64,000 bases of DNA. Source: Luteimonas huabeiensis HB2. Lineage in GTDB: Bacteria; Pseudomonadota; Gammaproteobacteria; Xanthomonadales; Xanthomonadaceae. Numbering within the stretch: the first letter of the stretch is position 1; each line of letters opens with the position of its first letter. Shown piece after piece: positions 33,350 to 45,461 of this stretch. A model generated the notes under the pieces. It ran no database searches, was not told the origin of the DNA, and saw only the letters and a list, made by a program, of their open reading frames with translations. The stretch is taken from assembly GCF_000559025.1 (NCBI RefSeq), contig NZ_JAAN01000020.1:1-64000 (forward strand). The letters are read 5' to 3'. The position numbers were made by a program, and so were the translations under genes.

Positions 33350-34654
33350 TCAGAAGAACAGCAGCACCGCGCCGATGATGAAGCCGGCGGCGATCAGCAG
33401 CATCAGGCAGTAGCCCATGATGTCCTTGATCTTGAGGCCGGCGATGGCCAGCAGCGGCAGCGCGAAGAACGGCTGCAGCATGCTGGTCCACGCATCGCCC
33501 CAGGCCACCGCCATCGCCACCCGCGCGAGGTCGGCATCGAGCGCCTGCGCAGCGGGGATCATCACCGGCGCCTGCACCGCCCACTGGCCGCCGCCGGAGG
33601 GCACGAACATGTTGATCAGGCCCGCCGAGAGGAACGTCCACAGCGGCAGCGTCGAGGCGCTGGCGAAGGAGACGAACCACTCCGACAGCGTCGTCGCCAG
33701 CCCCGAGCCGACCAGGATCGCCATGATCCCGGCATAGAAGGGAAACTGGACCACGATGCCGGCGCCGCCCTTGATCGCCTCCTGCAGCGCGGCCAGCAGG
33801 CGCGCGGGCGTGCGGTGCAGCACGATGCCCAGCATCAGGAAGCCGTAGTTGACAATGTTGAGGTTGAGGCCGCCGCCGCCGGCGAAGTGATCGACCAGGT
33901 AGACCAGGCCGGCCGCGCCGATGGCCACCGACAGGAGCCAGCCGTGCTCCAGCCGCACCGCGGGCGTGGCGTCGCGATCGAGCGTCGGCGGCGCCGGATC
34001 CTCCGGCGGCGTGAACACCACCGCGTCGCGGTCTGGCGGGGTCATCGCGCGGTTGATGAGCGGCACCGCGATCGCCAGCAGGGCGAGGATGAGCAGGTTG
34101 AACGGCGCGAAGATCGTTTCGCTGGTCGGGATCAGCCCCATCGCGTCCTGCAGGAAGTGGCCTTCGGTGGCGATCGTCAGCGGGATCGAGCCCGACAGCC
34201 CGCCATGCCAGACCAGGAAGCCCGAGTAGGCGCTGGCCACCAGCAGGCGGTAGTCCACCCGCACGTGGCGCGCGACCTCGCGCGCGAACAGCGCGCCGAT
34301 CACCAGGCCGAAGCCCCAGTTGATCCAGTTGGCGAGCATCGCCACCAGGGTGACCACGACGATGGCGTTGCGCGGCGTGCGGCAGCGCGAGGCCATCGCG
34401 GCGAGCATGCGCGCGACCGGCGGCGTGCGCGCGAGGATGAAGCCGGTCACCAGCACCAGCAGCATCTGCATCGAGAAGCCCAGCAGTTCCCAGAAGCCGT
34501 TGCCCCAGTAGCGGACGAGCTCCAGCGGCGGCGTGCGCTCGACCGCGAGCGCCGCCGCGGCGGCCAGGGCGGTGAAGATCAGCACGAAGACGTAGGCATC
34601 GGGCAGGTAGCGCTCGACCAGGCGAACGGACAGGCGGGTGGCGCGTTGGAACAT
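33350..34654 (-). CDS. Short-chain fatty acid transporter, AtoE family
   Basis: A 434-residue inner-membrane protein with about ten hydrophobic helices. I start it at the ATG at 34654 (GGAG upstream) and not 21 bases further. Family motifs: RLVERYLPDAYVFVLIFTAL at the start, YWGNGFWELLGFSMQMLLVL, NWINWGFGLVIGALFAREVA, YSGFLVWHGGLSGSIPLTIA and INMFVPSGGGQWAVQAPVMI. E. coli AtoE imports short-chain fatty acids such as acetoacetate and butyrate. No ato catabolic genes are adjacent here, so the precise substrate is open. Confidence 0.9.
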   Translation of the reverse strand: MFQRATRLSVRLVERYLPDAYVFVLIFTALAAAAALAVERTPPLELVRYWGNGFWELLGFSMQMLLVLVTGFILARTPPVARMLAAMASRCRTPRNAIVVVTLVAMLANWINWGFGLVIGALFAREVARHVRVDYRLLVASAYSGFLVWHGGLSGSIPLTIATEGHFLQDAMGLIPTSETIFAPFNLLILALLAIAVPLINRAMTPPDRDAVVFTPPEDPAPPTLDRDATPAVRLEHGWLLSVAIGAAGLVYLVDHFAGGGGLNLNIVNYGFLMLGIVLHRTPARLLAALQEAIKGGAGIVVQFPFYAGIMAILVGSGLATTLSEWFVSFASASTLPLWTFLSAGLINMFVPSGGGQWAVQAPVMIPAAQALDADLARVAMAVAWGDAWTSMLQPFFALPLLAIAGLKIKDIMGYCLMLLIAAGFIIGAVLLFF

Positions 34655-34804
34655 TGCGGTCTCCGGGGCCGGCAAAAGCCTGGCACCATACCGCCGTACG
34701 GCGGCGACGGCTGCTGGACCATGGTCGAGGTCCGCGCCGCCGCGTTCGCCGGCGATTCACCCCGGGCTCGCGAGCATCGGGCCAGTCCGCCAATGGAGAT
34801 CGCG

Positions 34805-35242
34805 ATGCGCACCCACCTCGTGGCCCTGTCCCTGGCATTGCTGCTCGCCGCTTGCGGCGAGGCCCCGCGCCCCCCGCAAGACGACGCGCCGGCGCCGCCC
34901 GCGGCCGTGGAAGACGGTGTCCCCGCGGAGATCGTCGTCTCCACCAACGAGCCGTTCTTCCAGGCCCGCGTGGAGGGCGACACGCTGGTGCTGGCCGGCG
35001 TGGACATCGAGGAGCGGCGCCTGCCGGTGGCGCGCTCGGAAATCGTCGGCGGGGTGCGCGAGGTGAGCGCTCGCGATGCGGCCGGCAGCGTCGATGTGCG
35101 CGTGCGCGCCGCCGCCTGCGAGGACGACATGTCGGGCGCGCGGTTCCCGCTGTCCGGCGAACTGGTCGTCGACGGGCGCGGCCCGTACCGCGGTTGCGCG
35201 CGGCCGGCCTCGATGCCGCAGCCCGGCGAGCCCGGGGTCTAG
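34805..35242 (+). CDS. Small lipoprotein, COG3650-like
   Basis: A 145-residue lipoprotein. The ATG at 34805 has TGGAGAT at the right distance, so I prefer it to the ATG at 34793. The signal MRTHLVALSLALLLAAC ends in a lipobox. The mature part is one beta-rich domain: STNEPFFQARVEGDTLVLAG and the C-terminal ACEDDMSGARFPLSGELVVD...YRGCARP, with two cysteines. This resembles the META/COG3650 type of small periplasmic proteins ('NEPFW...C.D.MSG..FP...GC'). Function unknown. It is divergent from the AtoE gene. Confidence 0.8.
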   Translation: MRTHLVALSLALLLAACGEAPRPPQDDAPAPPAAVEDGVPAEIVVSTNEPFFQARVEGDTLVLAGVDIEERRLPVARSEIVGGVREVSARDAAGSVDVRVRAAACEDDMSGARFPLSGELVVDGRGPYRGCARPASMPQPGEPGV

Positions 35243-35351
35243 CCGGGCGTCCGGCGCCTCGTAAGCGCGTGCGTGGCCTCCACGCAGGGCCTCGAGAGAA
35301 CAGGCGCGACGCCGCTGCCAGTCTCCGCGCGGCGGGGTCGCGTGCGCCTGC

Positions 35352-36014
35352 CTATCGCGTCGCGGCGACGTCGTCGGCGAAGCGGTGGTGCTCGACGCGC
35401 AAGGGCAGCGTCGCCGGGACCGTCGGTGCCGCCGCCATCGGCTCGTCCGGGGCCCGGTCCAGGTAGTGCAGGACCGCGTCGTAGCGCGTGCCGTCGATGG
35501 CGCCGTCGGCCTCCACGCGCTGCAAGCGGACCCGGTCGCCGACGAAGCGCGAGTCGGCGTGCCGCGCTCGCCCATCCGGGCCGACGTGGAACAGCGCCAC
35601 GTAGCGCCAGTTGCCGCTGCCGCCGCGGATCACCGACAGACCGGCGAACAGGTCGCGTCCGTCAGTGGTCTCGACGCTGCCGAGCACGCCTTCCAGCGCC
35701 GCCTGTCCGCGCTCGTCGCCGATCGCGTAGTCGCCACGGCCCTCGCGCAGCGTCAGCGGCACGTCGGGCTGGCCGTCGCCGGGCACCCGGATCTCGGCGC
35801 CCGCCAGCAGCGCCAAGTCGTCGTCGGCGGCTCGCGCGGACGCGGGCGCGACGGCCGGCGGCGCAGCGGACTCGGCCGGCGCTGCATCCGGGCCGGGCGG
35901 GACGGGCGTGCGCTCGCAGCCCGCGATCAGCAAGGCGAGCAGCGCGAGGCCGGCGCCACGGACGCGGGCTGCGCGCGCCGCGGCGGGAGCGGGCACGGGA
36001 TCGTGGGGAAACAT
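35352..36014 (-). CDS. Lipoprotein of unknown function
   Basis: A 220-residue lipoprotein from the ATG at 36014 (GGAG upstream; longer frames start without support). The hydrophobic segment GAGLALLALLIAGC ends in a lipobox, followed by a Pro/Ala linker and a globular part containing LREGRGDYAIGDERGQAALE, DLFAGLSVIRGGSGNWRYVALF and RVRLQRVEADGAIDGTRYD. The pattern of an aromatic 'NWRYVALF' strand and 'GDRVRL..V..DG' repeats in many Xanthomonadaceae lipoproteins. I recognise no named family. Confidence 0.75.
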   Translation of the reverse strand: MFPHDPVPAPAAARAARVRGAGLALLALLIAGCERTPVPPGPDAAPAESAAPPAVAPASARAADDDLALLAGAEIRVPGDGQPDVPLTLREGRGDYAIGDERGQAALEGVLGSVETTDGRDLFAGLSVIRGGSGNWRYVALFHVGPDGRARHADSRFVGDRVRLQRVEADGAIDGTRYDAVLHYLDRAPDEPMAAAPTVPATLPLRVEHHRFADDVAATR

Positions 36015-36100
36015 GGCGGCTCCGCAGGCTGGACTGCCGGCAGCCTGCGCGTGTACGGGTGGCGCGATGGTGAATCCGCCGGCCGCAACCCGCACGGCGG

Positions 36101-37042
36101 TCATTCGACGGGCACGCCGTAGGTCTCCGACAGCATCCGGCGGTAGTCGGCCATCGGCGGCAGGCCGACCGCGCGCCGCCGCGCGTCGAGCCCGGCCGCG
36201 TCCTCGACCGGACGCAGCCGCATCGTGCCGTCCTCGCCGGTTTCGAACTGGCTGCCGTAGCGCTGCGGGCGGCCCTCGGCCAGCAGGACGCGGTCGGTCA
36301 GCATCGCCAGACTGGCGGGATCGGGGCGGTCGGCGGGCGCGGCGCGCTCCATCGCCGAGAGCGCCTCGCGCTGGAAGCCGGGATCCGCGTCAGCGTGCTG
36401 CACGATCAGCCAGGCGGCGCGGAGGCCGTCCGGGCCGACGCGGGCGGCGCCCGGCCAGCCGTCTTCGGCCAGGATTCCGCGCAGCCAGGCGGTGTTGTCG
36501 CGGTCGATCGCGGCCATCGCGTCCAGCGCGGCGCGGCGGTCGGGCTCGTCCTGAGCCTGCACGACCGCCTGGCGCGCCGCCTGGTCGCGCTGCGCGCGTT
36601 CCCGCAGCGCGGCGCGCAACGGCGCGTCGAGCCGCGCTTCCAGCGCCTGCGCCGCGTCCTGCGCGCGCGCGTCCAGCGCCGGCCAGCCGGCATGCGCGCG
36701 CAGCGCCGCGAGCCCGGCGCTGTCGCGCTCGCGCAACTGGTCGATGTCGATGCGGCCGGAGGCGAGGTGGCGATCGATCAGCGCCATCGCCTCGTCGAGG
36801 CGGCCCGCCGCGGCCAGGCAGTCCGCGCCCATCAGTTCGCCGTTCGGCGGCAGGGGCTCGTCGCGCTCTTCCGCGTCCAGCACGAGGCGGCCGCAAGCGT
36901 CCATGTCGCCGCGCTCGCGCGCGCCGATCGCGGCCGCAAACCCCGCGTCCTGCGCGGCGGCGGTGCCGGCGCACGCCGCGAGCGCGCCGAGCGCGAACGC
37001 CGCCGCGCGCCGCCGGATGTCGCGTTCAGACCGCCAGCGCAT
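36101..37042 (-). CDS. DUF6624-like protein with signal segment
   Basis: A 313-residue protein with a hydrophobic N-terminal segment after an Arg-rich start ([16 protein letters not shown]), probably exported. The middle is helical ([23 protein letters not shown]-like heptads); the C-terminal half matches the DUF6624 pattern: [58 protein letters not shown] and a short conserved end. Function unknown. Its start overlaps the end of phhB by 17 bp on the same strand, which suggests co-transcription. Confidence 0.78.
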   Translation of the reverse strand: MRWRSERDIRRRAAAFALGALAACAGTAAAQDAGFAAAIGARERGDMDACGRLVLDAEERDEPLPPNGELMGADCLAAAGRLDEAMALIDRHLASGRIDIDQLRERDSAGLAALRAHAGWPALDARAQDAAQALEARLDAPLRAALRERAQRDQAARQAVVQAQDEPDRRAALDAMAAIDRDNTAWLRGILAEDGWPGAARVGPDGLRAAWLIVQHADADPGFQREALSAMERAAPADRPDPASLAMLTDRVLLAEGRPQRYGSQFETGEDGTMRLRPVEDAAGLDARRRAVGLPPMADYRRMLSETYGVPVE

Positions 37043-37367
37043 CCGCCCGTGCGGCGCAGATGAAGTCGTTCTCGGACAGGCCGCCGACGTCGTGGGTGGA
37101 GTAGCGGACCACGCAGCGGTCGTAGTGCACGCCGAGGTCCGGGTGGTGGTCCTCGCGGTGGGCCATGAAGGCCAGCGCGTTCACGAACGCCATCGTGCGG
37201 TAGTAGTCGGGAAAGCGGAACGTGCGCACCAGCGCATGGCCGTTTTCCGCCAGTTCCCAGGCGGGGACGTCGGGCAGGAGTTCGCGGATGCGGGCTTCGG
37301 TGAGCCGGTGCTCGCTGCCCTTGCGCGGGACGCAATGGGCCTGGGAGAGCGGGACGAGATCGGTCAT
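37026..37367 (-). CDS. phhB: Pterin-4a-carbinolamine dehydratase
   Basis: A 113-residue enzyme of the PCD/DCoH family, from the ATG at 37367 (an upstream in-frame start adds ten unlikely residues). The active-site signature is present: [20 protein letters not shown], then [20 protein letters not shown] and [14 protein letters not shown]. It dehydrates 4a-hydroxytetrahydrobiopterin, regenerating the cofactor of phenylalanine hydroxylase, and acts in the cytoplasm. No phhA lies in the window. It is divergent from nfuA. Confidence 0.95.
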   Translation of the reverse strand: MTDLVPLSQAHCVPRKGSEHRLTEARIRELLPDVPAWELAENGHALVRTFRFPDYYRTMAFVNALAFMAHREDHHPDLGVHYDRCVVRYSTHDVGGLSENDFICAARADALAV

Positions 37368-37459
37368 GGCGGCATTCGACTCCGAACAGAGGGACAACGG
37401 CGGCCCGGGCGGGGCCCGCCGCGGCCCGATGGCGTGATCCAGGGGGCTAGAATACGACG

Positions 37460-38053
37460 ATGATCCAGATCTCAGAGCGCGCGCAGGCGCATTTCCGCAA
37501 GCTGATCGAGCGCGAGGCGCTGCCGGGCCTCGGCGTGCGCCTGTCGGCCGTGCACCCCGGAACCACGCGCGCGGACGTGCGCCTGGAGTTCGCCGAGCCG
37601 GGCGACCTGCGCGGCGACGAATGGGCGGTGGACTGCGAGGGCTTCACCCTGTGGCTGGAGGCCGACAGCGTGCGCTGGCTCGACGGCGCGGAGATCGACT
37701 ACGCCACCCAGGCGACCGGCGGCCAGCTGCAGATCCGCGCGCCGCGCATCAAGGGCGAGGCGCCGGCGGAGTCGGCTTCTCTGGTGGAGCGGGTGCGCTG
37801 GCTGGTGGAGCACGAGATCAATCCGCAGCTCGCCCGCCACGGCGGCCACGTTTCGGTGGTGGAGGTCAGCGGCGAGGGCGTGGTGGTGCTGCGCTTCGGC
37901 GGCGGCTGCCATGGTTGCGGCATGGCCGACGTGACCCTCAAGCAGGGCATCGAGAAGACGTTGCTGGAGAAGGTGCCCGGCGTGACCGCGGTGCGCGACG
38001 CCACCGACCACGACACCGGCGCGGCGCCCTACGTCCCACGCGACGTCGCCTGA
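37460..38053 (+). CDS. nfuA: Fe-S biogenesis protein NfuA
   Basis: A 197-residue cytoplasmic protein with the two NfuA domains: an N-terminal degenerate A-type carrier domain ([39 protein letters not shown]) and a C-terminal Nfu domain with the CxxC cluster-binding motif ([20 protein letters not shown]). It carries [4Fe-4S] clusters to client enzymes, especially under stress. Length matches E. coli NfuA (191). The tail GAAPYVPRD is conserved in the family. The next gene starts 16 bp later on the same strand. Confidence 0.97.
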   Translation: MIQISERAQAHFRKLIEREALPGLGVRLSAVHPGTTRADVRLEFAEPGDLRGDEWAVDCEGFTLWLEADSVRWLDGAEIDYATQATGGQLQIRAPRIKGEAPAESASLVERVRWLVEHEINPQLARHGGHVSVVEVSGEGVVVLRFGGGCHGCGMADVTLKQGIEKTLLEKVPGVTAVRDATDHDTGAAPYVPRDVA

Positions 38054-38069
38054 GCGGACCGCGGCGCGA

Positions 38070-39680
38070 GTGTTCACCTCCGCCGAACTGATCGCCGCGC
38101 TCCACAGGCGCCACCCTCGCTCGATCCGCCCGCAGGCGCCGGTAGGCGCTTTCCCGCCCGGCTGGCAGGCCTGGTTCGATGCGCTGCCGGCACGGCCGGG
38201 CCGCGTGGTCGGCGCGCCCGCCGCCGAGATCGTCGCGCGGCTGGCCGCGCGCGAGCCGGCGCCGCCGCCGCCGGGCGAGGTACCCGCCGACCGCTGGCGC
38301 GCGTTCGCGTCGCTGTGGCGACAGCAGTGGGAACCGGCTCGTCGCGACGAGCGCAGCCTGCGCGCCGTGTCCTCGGTGGGTTCCGGCGCGCTGCACCTGC
38401 TGTTCCTGCTGGCCCTGGCCTGGCTGATGGTGGTGCCGCCGTACCGCGCGCCGACGCAGGCCGGCCCGGACGCCGCAGTGGAGGTGACCTGGATCGGCGA
38501 GGGCACGCCCGAGGATGCCGGCGGCGGCGCGCCCTCCGGCGAGGCCGCCGCGGAGCCGGAGGCCGAGCCCGCGCCGGCCACGCCGCCGCCGGCCGTGCCG
38601 CCGGCACCGGCACCGGCGACGGTGTCGCAGCCGCCCGAGCCGGAGCCTGTCGCCGCGCCCGAGCCGGTCGCGCCCGTGCAGCCGGAGCAGCCGCTGGCGG
38701 TCACCGAGACCCCGGTGCCCGACGGCCCGTTCGTGGTGCCGCCGCCGGAGATCCCGCTGGCGGCGCCGGCGCCCGAGACGCGCGAGGTGCGGCCGCGCTT
38801 GCGGGAGATCGCCGAGCGGCCGCCGCCGGTGCTGGTGCGGCCGGCATCGCCGAGCCTGCAGCCGCGCCCGGTCGCGCCGGTCGTGCCGCAACCGGCGGTG
38901 GAACTGGCCGAACGCGAGATCGTCTCGCCGCCGCGCGAGGTGACCCTGCCCGAAGTGAGCGTGCCCGTGCCGCGGGCGCCGGTGGTGCAGCGCGATGCGC
39001 CGCCGGCGCGCGTGCGCGAGATCCCGGTGCGCCAGCCCGAACGCGATGCGGGCGCCGCGCCCGCGGCCGTCGCCGACGCGGGCGCGCCCGCGTCCTCGAC
39101 GGTGGAGCCCGGGGCGGCCGCACCGGCACCGGCCGCTGCCGAAGGCGCCGGCCCCGCGGCCACGGCCGCCGGTGCCGGCCCCGCGCCGGCGGCACCGCCC
39201 GGTGCCGCGCCGACGCCGCGCGCGGCCGACGACTGGGGCGAGGCGGCGCGGAACCGGCCGGGCGGCCAGGCCGGCCGCTCGGCCCTGTTCAATCGCGACG
39301 GCCGCCCGCAGTTGCCGCCGGAAGCCGGCGCGCGCGTCGGCGGCGGCCTGCCGCCGGGCACGATCACCGAGGACTACGAGAAGATCGATCGCATGGGCAC
39401 CTGGCTCAAGCGACCGCCGTCCGACTACGAGCCCACCAGCCTCGACCCGTTCTGGGTGCCGCACGAGAGCCTGTTGGAGGAATGGGCGCGCCGCAGCATC
39501 CGCACCGTGCTGATCCCGATCCCCGGCACCAGCAAGTCGATCCGCTGCGACGTCATGATGCTGGCATTCGCCGGCGGTTGCGTGATCACCGATCCGAACA
39601 AGCAGGACGTGGAGGCCGAAGCCCGGCCGCCGCCGGACGTGCCCTGGAAGCCGGAGCTGCAGGAGGACGACGGCGACTGA
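38070..39680 (+). CDS. Transmembrane repetitive protein (Pro/Ala-rich envelope protein)
   Basis: A 536-residue protein with GTG start, one transmembrane helix at about residues 110-125 (ALHLLFLLALAWLMVV), an N-terminal cytosolic part, and then about 300 residues of Pro/Ala/Glu low-complexity sequence in the periplasm, reminiscent of TonB or TolA stalks. A folded C-terminal domain of about 120 residues includes GTITEDYEKIDRMGTWLKRP, FWVPHESLLEEWARRSIRTV and two cysteines. Xanthomonads carry a protein of this design next to nfuA, annotated as transmembrane repetitive protein. Function unknown; the layout suggests an energy-transducing or scaffold role across the periplasm. Confidence 0.75.
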   Translation: MFTSAELIAALHRRHPRSIRPQAPVGAFPPGWQAWFDALPARPGRVVGAPAAEIVARLAAREPAPPPPGEVPADRWRAFASLWRQQWEPARRDERSLRAVSSVGSGALHLLFLLALAWLMVVPPYRAPTQAGPDAAVEVTWIGEGTPEDAGGGAPSGEAAAEPEAEPAPATPPPAVPPAPAPATVSQPPEPEPVAAPEPVAPVQPEQPLAVTETPVPDGPFVVPPPEIPLAAPAPETREVRPRLREIAERPPPVLVRPASPSLQPRPVAPVVPQPAVELAEREIVSPPREVTLPEVSVPVPRAPVVQRDAPPARVREIPVRQPERDAGAAPAAVADAGAPASSTVEPGAAAPAPAAAEGAGPAATAAGAGPAPAAPPGAAPTPRAADDWGEAARNRPGGQAGRSALFNRDGRPQLPPEAGARVGGGLPPGTITEDYEKIDRMGTWLKRPPSDYEPTSLDPFWVPHESLLEEWARRSIRTVLIPIPGTSKSIRCDVMMLAFAGGCVITDPNKQDVEAEARPPPDVPWKPELQEDDGD

Positions 39681-39793
39681 GCGGGCGGCCCGCGCGGGCC
39701 GATGCGAGGAGGCGAACCGCGCGATCGCGCCGCCGCCTGCATCGCCCTCCGGCGCTGCGGACCGAAGGCATGCGGATTCGCCGCGCCCAATGC

Positions 39794-39851
39794 GGAACGG
39801 AGCCTGGCGGCTCCGTTCCTTCAGGGCGTTTTCTCCGGGCATCGCCCGGAG
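39794..39851. terminator. Two hairpins between convergent genes
   Basis: First stem: GGAACGGAGCC / GGCTCCGTTCC, 11 bp perfect, loop TGGC, at 39794-39819. Second: CTCCGGGC / GCCCGGAG, loop ATC, at 39833-39851. A GTTTTC stretch lies between them. They sit between the plus-strand repetitive-protein gene and the minus-strand cytochrome genes, so they can act in both directions. Confidence 0.75.
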
Positions 39852-39858
39852 CGGGTGG

Positions 39859-40290
39859 TCAGCGCGCGTGCGCGCCCTGCAGGTCGACGATCAGCGCCGG
39901 CCGCGAGCCGAAGTAGGCGGCCAGGTCGGCGATCTCCTGGTCGGTCAGGTCCGTCGCCTGGTTGGCCATCAGCGCGTTCTCGCGCTTGCCGGCGCGATAC
40001 TGCTGCAGCGCGTGGGCGAGGTAGTCGGCGTACTGCCCGCCGAGCTTCGGATAGGTGTCGTCGAGCGGGTCGTTGCCGTCCGGGCCGTGGCAGTCGATGC
40101 AGGACTGGCCGGTGGCCTGGCCCTTCACGTTGGCGCGCTGCTCGCCCTCCACGACGCGGCCCTTCGGCAGCCCGGCGGACGAGGAGCGGTTCTCGGCGAC
40201 CTGCTCGCCTTCGGCGCCGCCGGAGCAGGCGGCCAGGAACGCGCAGGACAGGACGAAGCTGGACAGGACGAGGCGACGGGTATCGATCAT
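39859..40290 (-). CDS. Class I cytochrome c lipoprotein
   Basis: A 143-residue lipoprotein: signal LVLSSFVLSCAFLAAC with lipobox LAAC, linker, then one heme c domain with CIDCH and the distal pattern PKLGGQYADYLAHALQQYRA, ending DLTDQEIADLAAYFGSR, typical of cytochrome c553/c4-half proteins. It is periplasmic and lipid-anchored. I start at the ATG at 40290; a GTG at 40302 overlaps the previous stop. It follows the other cytochrome gene by 8 bp, so the two are one operon and probably partners in electron transfer. Confidence 0.92.
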   Translation of the reverse strand: MIDTRRLVLSSFVLSCAFLAACSGGAEGEQVAENRSSSAGLPKGRVVEGEQRANVKGQATGQSCIDCHGPDGNDPLDDTYPKLGGQYADYLAHALQQYRAGKRENALMANQATDLTDQEIADLAAYFGSRPALIVDLQGAHAR

Positions 40291-40298
40291 GGCGCGGC

Positions 40299-40649
40299 TC
40301 ACTTCTGCAGGCTGGACAGGAACGCCGCGATGTCGGCGATGTCCTGGTCGGAGAAGCTGCGGGCCTGCGCTTCCATGGTCGGGTGCTGGCGGGTGCCGTT
40401 GCGGTACTCGGTGAGCGCGTTGACCAGATACGCCGCGGACTGTCCGCCGATCTTCGGGACCCGGTAGTTCGGATACGCGTTCTTGTAGTTGGCGATGCCG
40501 TGGCAGCCCTGACAGGTGTAGGTCAGCATGCGGCCGTTCTCGAGGTCGGCGCTGCCGGCGTCGGGCGCGGAAGCGGGTTGCTGCGCGAACGCGGCGGACG
40601 GGGCCGCGGCGAAGGCGAGACAGGCGGCGAGTTGCAGCGGTCGCATCAT
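40299..40649 (-). CDS. Small periplasmic class I cytochrome c
   Basis: A 116-residue protein with a signal peptide (LAACLAFAAAPSAAFAQQ) and one heme-binding motif CQGCH; the pattern YRVPKIGGQSAAYLVNALTE and SFSDQDIADIAAFLSSLQK is the cytochrome c553-like fold. Two ATGs stand side by side at the start; either may be used. Soluble in the periplasm. Together with the lipoprotein cytochrome 8 bp downstream it makes a two-gene operon. Divergent from the RND efflux operon over a 285-bp gap. Confidence 0.92.
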   Translation of the reverse strand: MMRPLQLAACLAFAAAPSAAFAQQPASAPDAGSADLENGRMLTYTCQGCHGIANYKNAYPNYRVPKIGGQSAAYLVNALTEYRNGTRQHPTMEAQARSFSDQDIADIAAFLSSLQK

Positions 40650-40934
40650 GTTGTTCCGCAGTCCTGTTGGCTGATGTCGCTTGGCGATGACTGGCCGCGC
40701 GTGGCTTCCGAGGTGGCGCCGACGCGCAATCGAGGCAGTATAGCCTGCGTTCGACGCGCTTCCCAAGGCGCCTGGCGGGGTGCCCGATCGGGCGCGGGCG
40801 CGCCGGGTGCGCGCGCCCTGCGCGGCGTCTGTCGGAGCGCCACCGGTCACCATGACCTTCGGCGGATGGCGCCCTCGCGGCCTGGTGATATACCTAACTA
40901 CCACACCAATAACACCGACCGGAGACGCTGGGGC

Positions 40935-41975
40935 ATGCCGTCGTATCGAGACAAGGGCTGGGGGCGGCGCGCGCTGCCCGTGTTGGGCGCGGCGATCGTG
41001 CTGGCGATGACGGCCGGGTGCGGCCGGGGGGCCGCGGGCGACGCCGCGCCGGCGGCCGACGCCGCCGCGGCCGCGGTGCCGGTGGAAACGGCCGAGGCGA
41101 CGCGCCGCGCCATCGCCGCCAGCTATACGGGCACCGCGCCGCTGGAAGCGCAGGCCGAGTCGCAGGTCGTCGCCAAGACCTCCGGGGTGGCGCTGGAGGT
41201 GCTGGTGGAGGAAGGCGACGTGGTGCGCGCCGGGCAGACCCTGGTGCGGCTGGATCCGGACCGCGCACGGCTCAATCTGGCCCAGATCGAGGCGCAGATG
41301 CGCAAGCTGGAGAACAACTTCAACCGTTCCGACCGGCTGGCCGCGCAGCAACTGATCAGCGCCGGCGACCACGACCAGCTCCGCTACGATCTGGAGAACG
41401 CCCGCGCCGCCTACCGCCTGGCGCAGCTCGAACTCTCCTACACCAACGTGACCGCGCCGATTTCGGGCGTGATCGCCTCGCGTTCGATCAAGACCGGCAA
41501 CTTCGTCCAGATCAACACCCCGATCCTGCGCATCGTCGACAACTCGCGCCTGGAGGCCACCCTCAACGTGCCCGAGCGCGAGCTGGCCACGCTGCGGCAG
41601 GGCCAGCCGGTGCGGTTGCAGGTGGACGCGCTGCCCGGGCGCGAGTTCAACGGCGTGGTCGATCGGGTCGCGCCGGTGGTGGATGCCGGCAGCGGCACCT
41701 TCCGGGTCATCTGCGCCTTCGCCGGCGAGGCCCTGCAGCCGGGCATGTTCGGCCGCATCCGCATCGACTACGACCAGCGCGCCGACGCGCTGACGATCCC
41801 GCGCCTGGCGCTGCTCGACGACGAGGGCGCGCCGGCGGTGTACGTGGTGCGCGAGGGCAAGGCGGTGCGCACGCCGGTGGAGCTGGGCTACGTGGACGGC
41901 AACCTGGTCGAGGTGCGCGACGGCCTGGCGCGCGCCCGCCGCCGGCGCCGCCGACGGCAGCAGCGGCGCGCCGCG
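40935..41975 (+). CDS. RND efflux membrane-fusion protein, C-terminus lost and fused to the pump frame
   Basis: A periplasmic adaptor, 347 residues before the pump's own ATG. Lipoprotein signal VLGAAIVLAMTAGC; lipoyl half-motifs EAQAESQVVAKTSGVALEVL and VEEGDVVRAGQTLVRLDPDR, a helical hairpin, SYTNVTAPISGVIASRSIKT, then barrel domains up to GYVDGNLVEVRDGLA. Here the usual 'GDxVVxxGxxxLxxGxxVxV' end is missing. The frame instead runs through Arg-rich codons straight into the pump ATG at 41976 with no stop. In another frame the last bases read APAAGAADGSSGAPR then TGA, overlapping the pump ATG as ATGA, which looks like the original end. So a frame-changing deletion near 41927-41945 is likely, giving a potential 1508-residue fusion. 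Confidence 0.85.
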
Positions 41976-45457
<3,482 letters not shown>

Positions 45458-45461
<4 letters not shown>

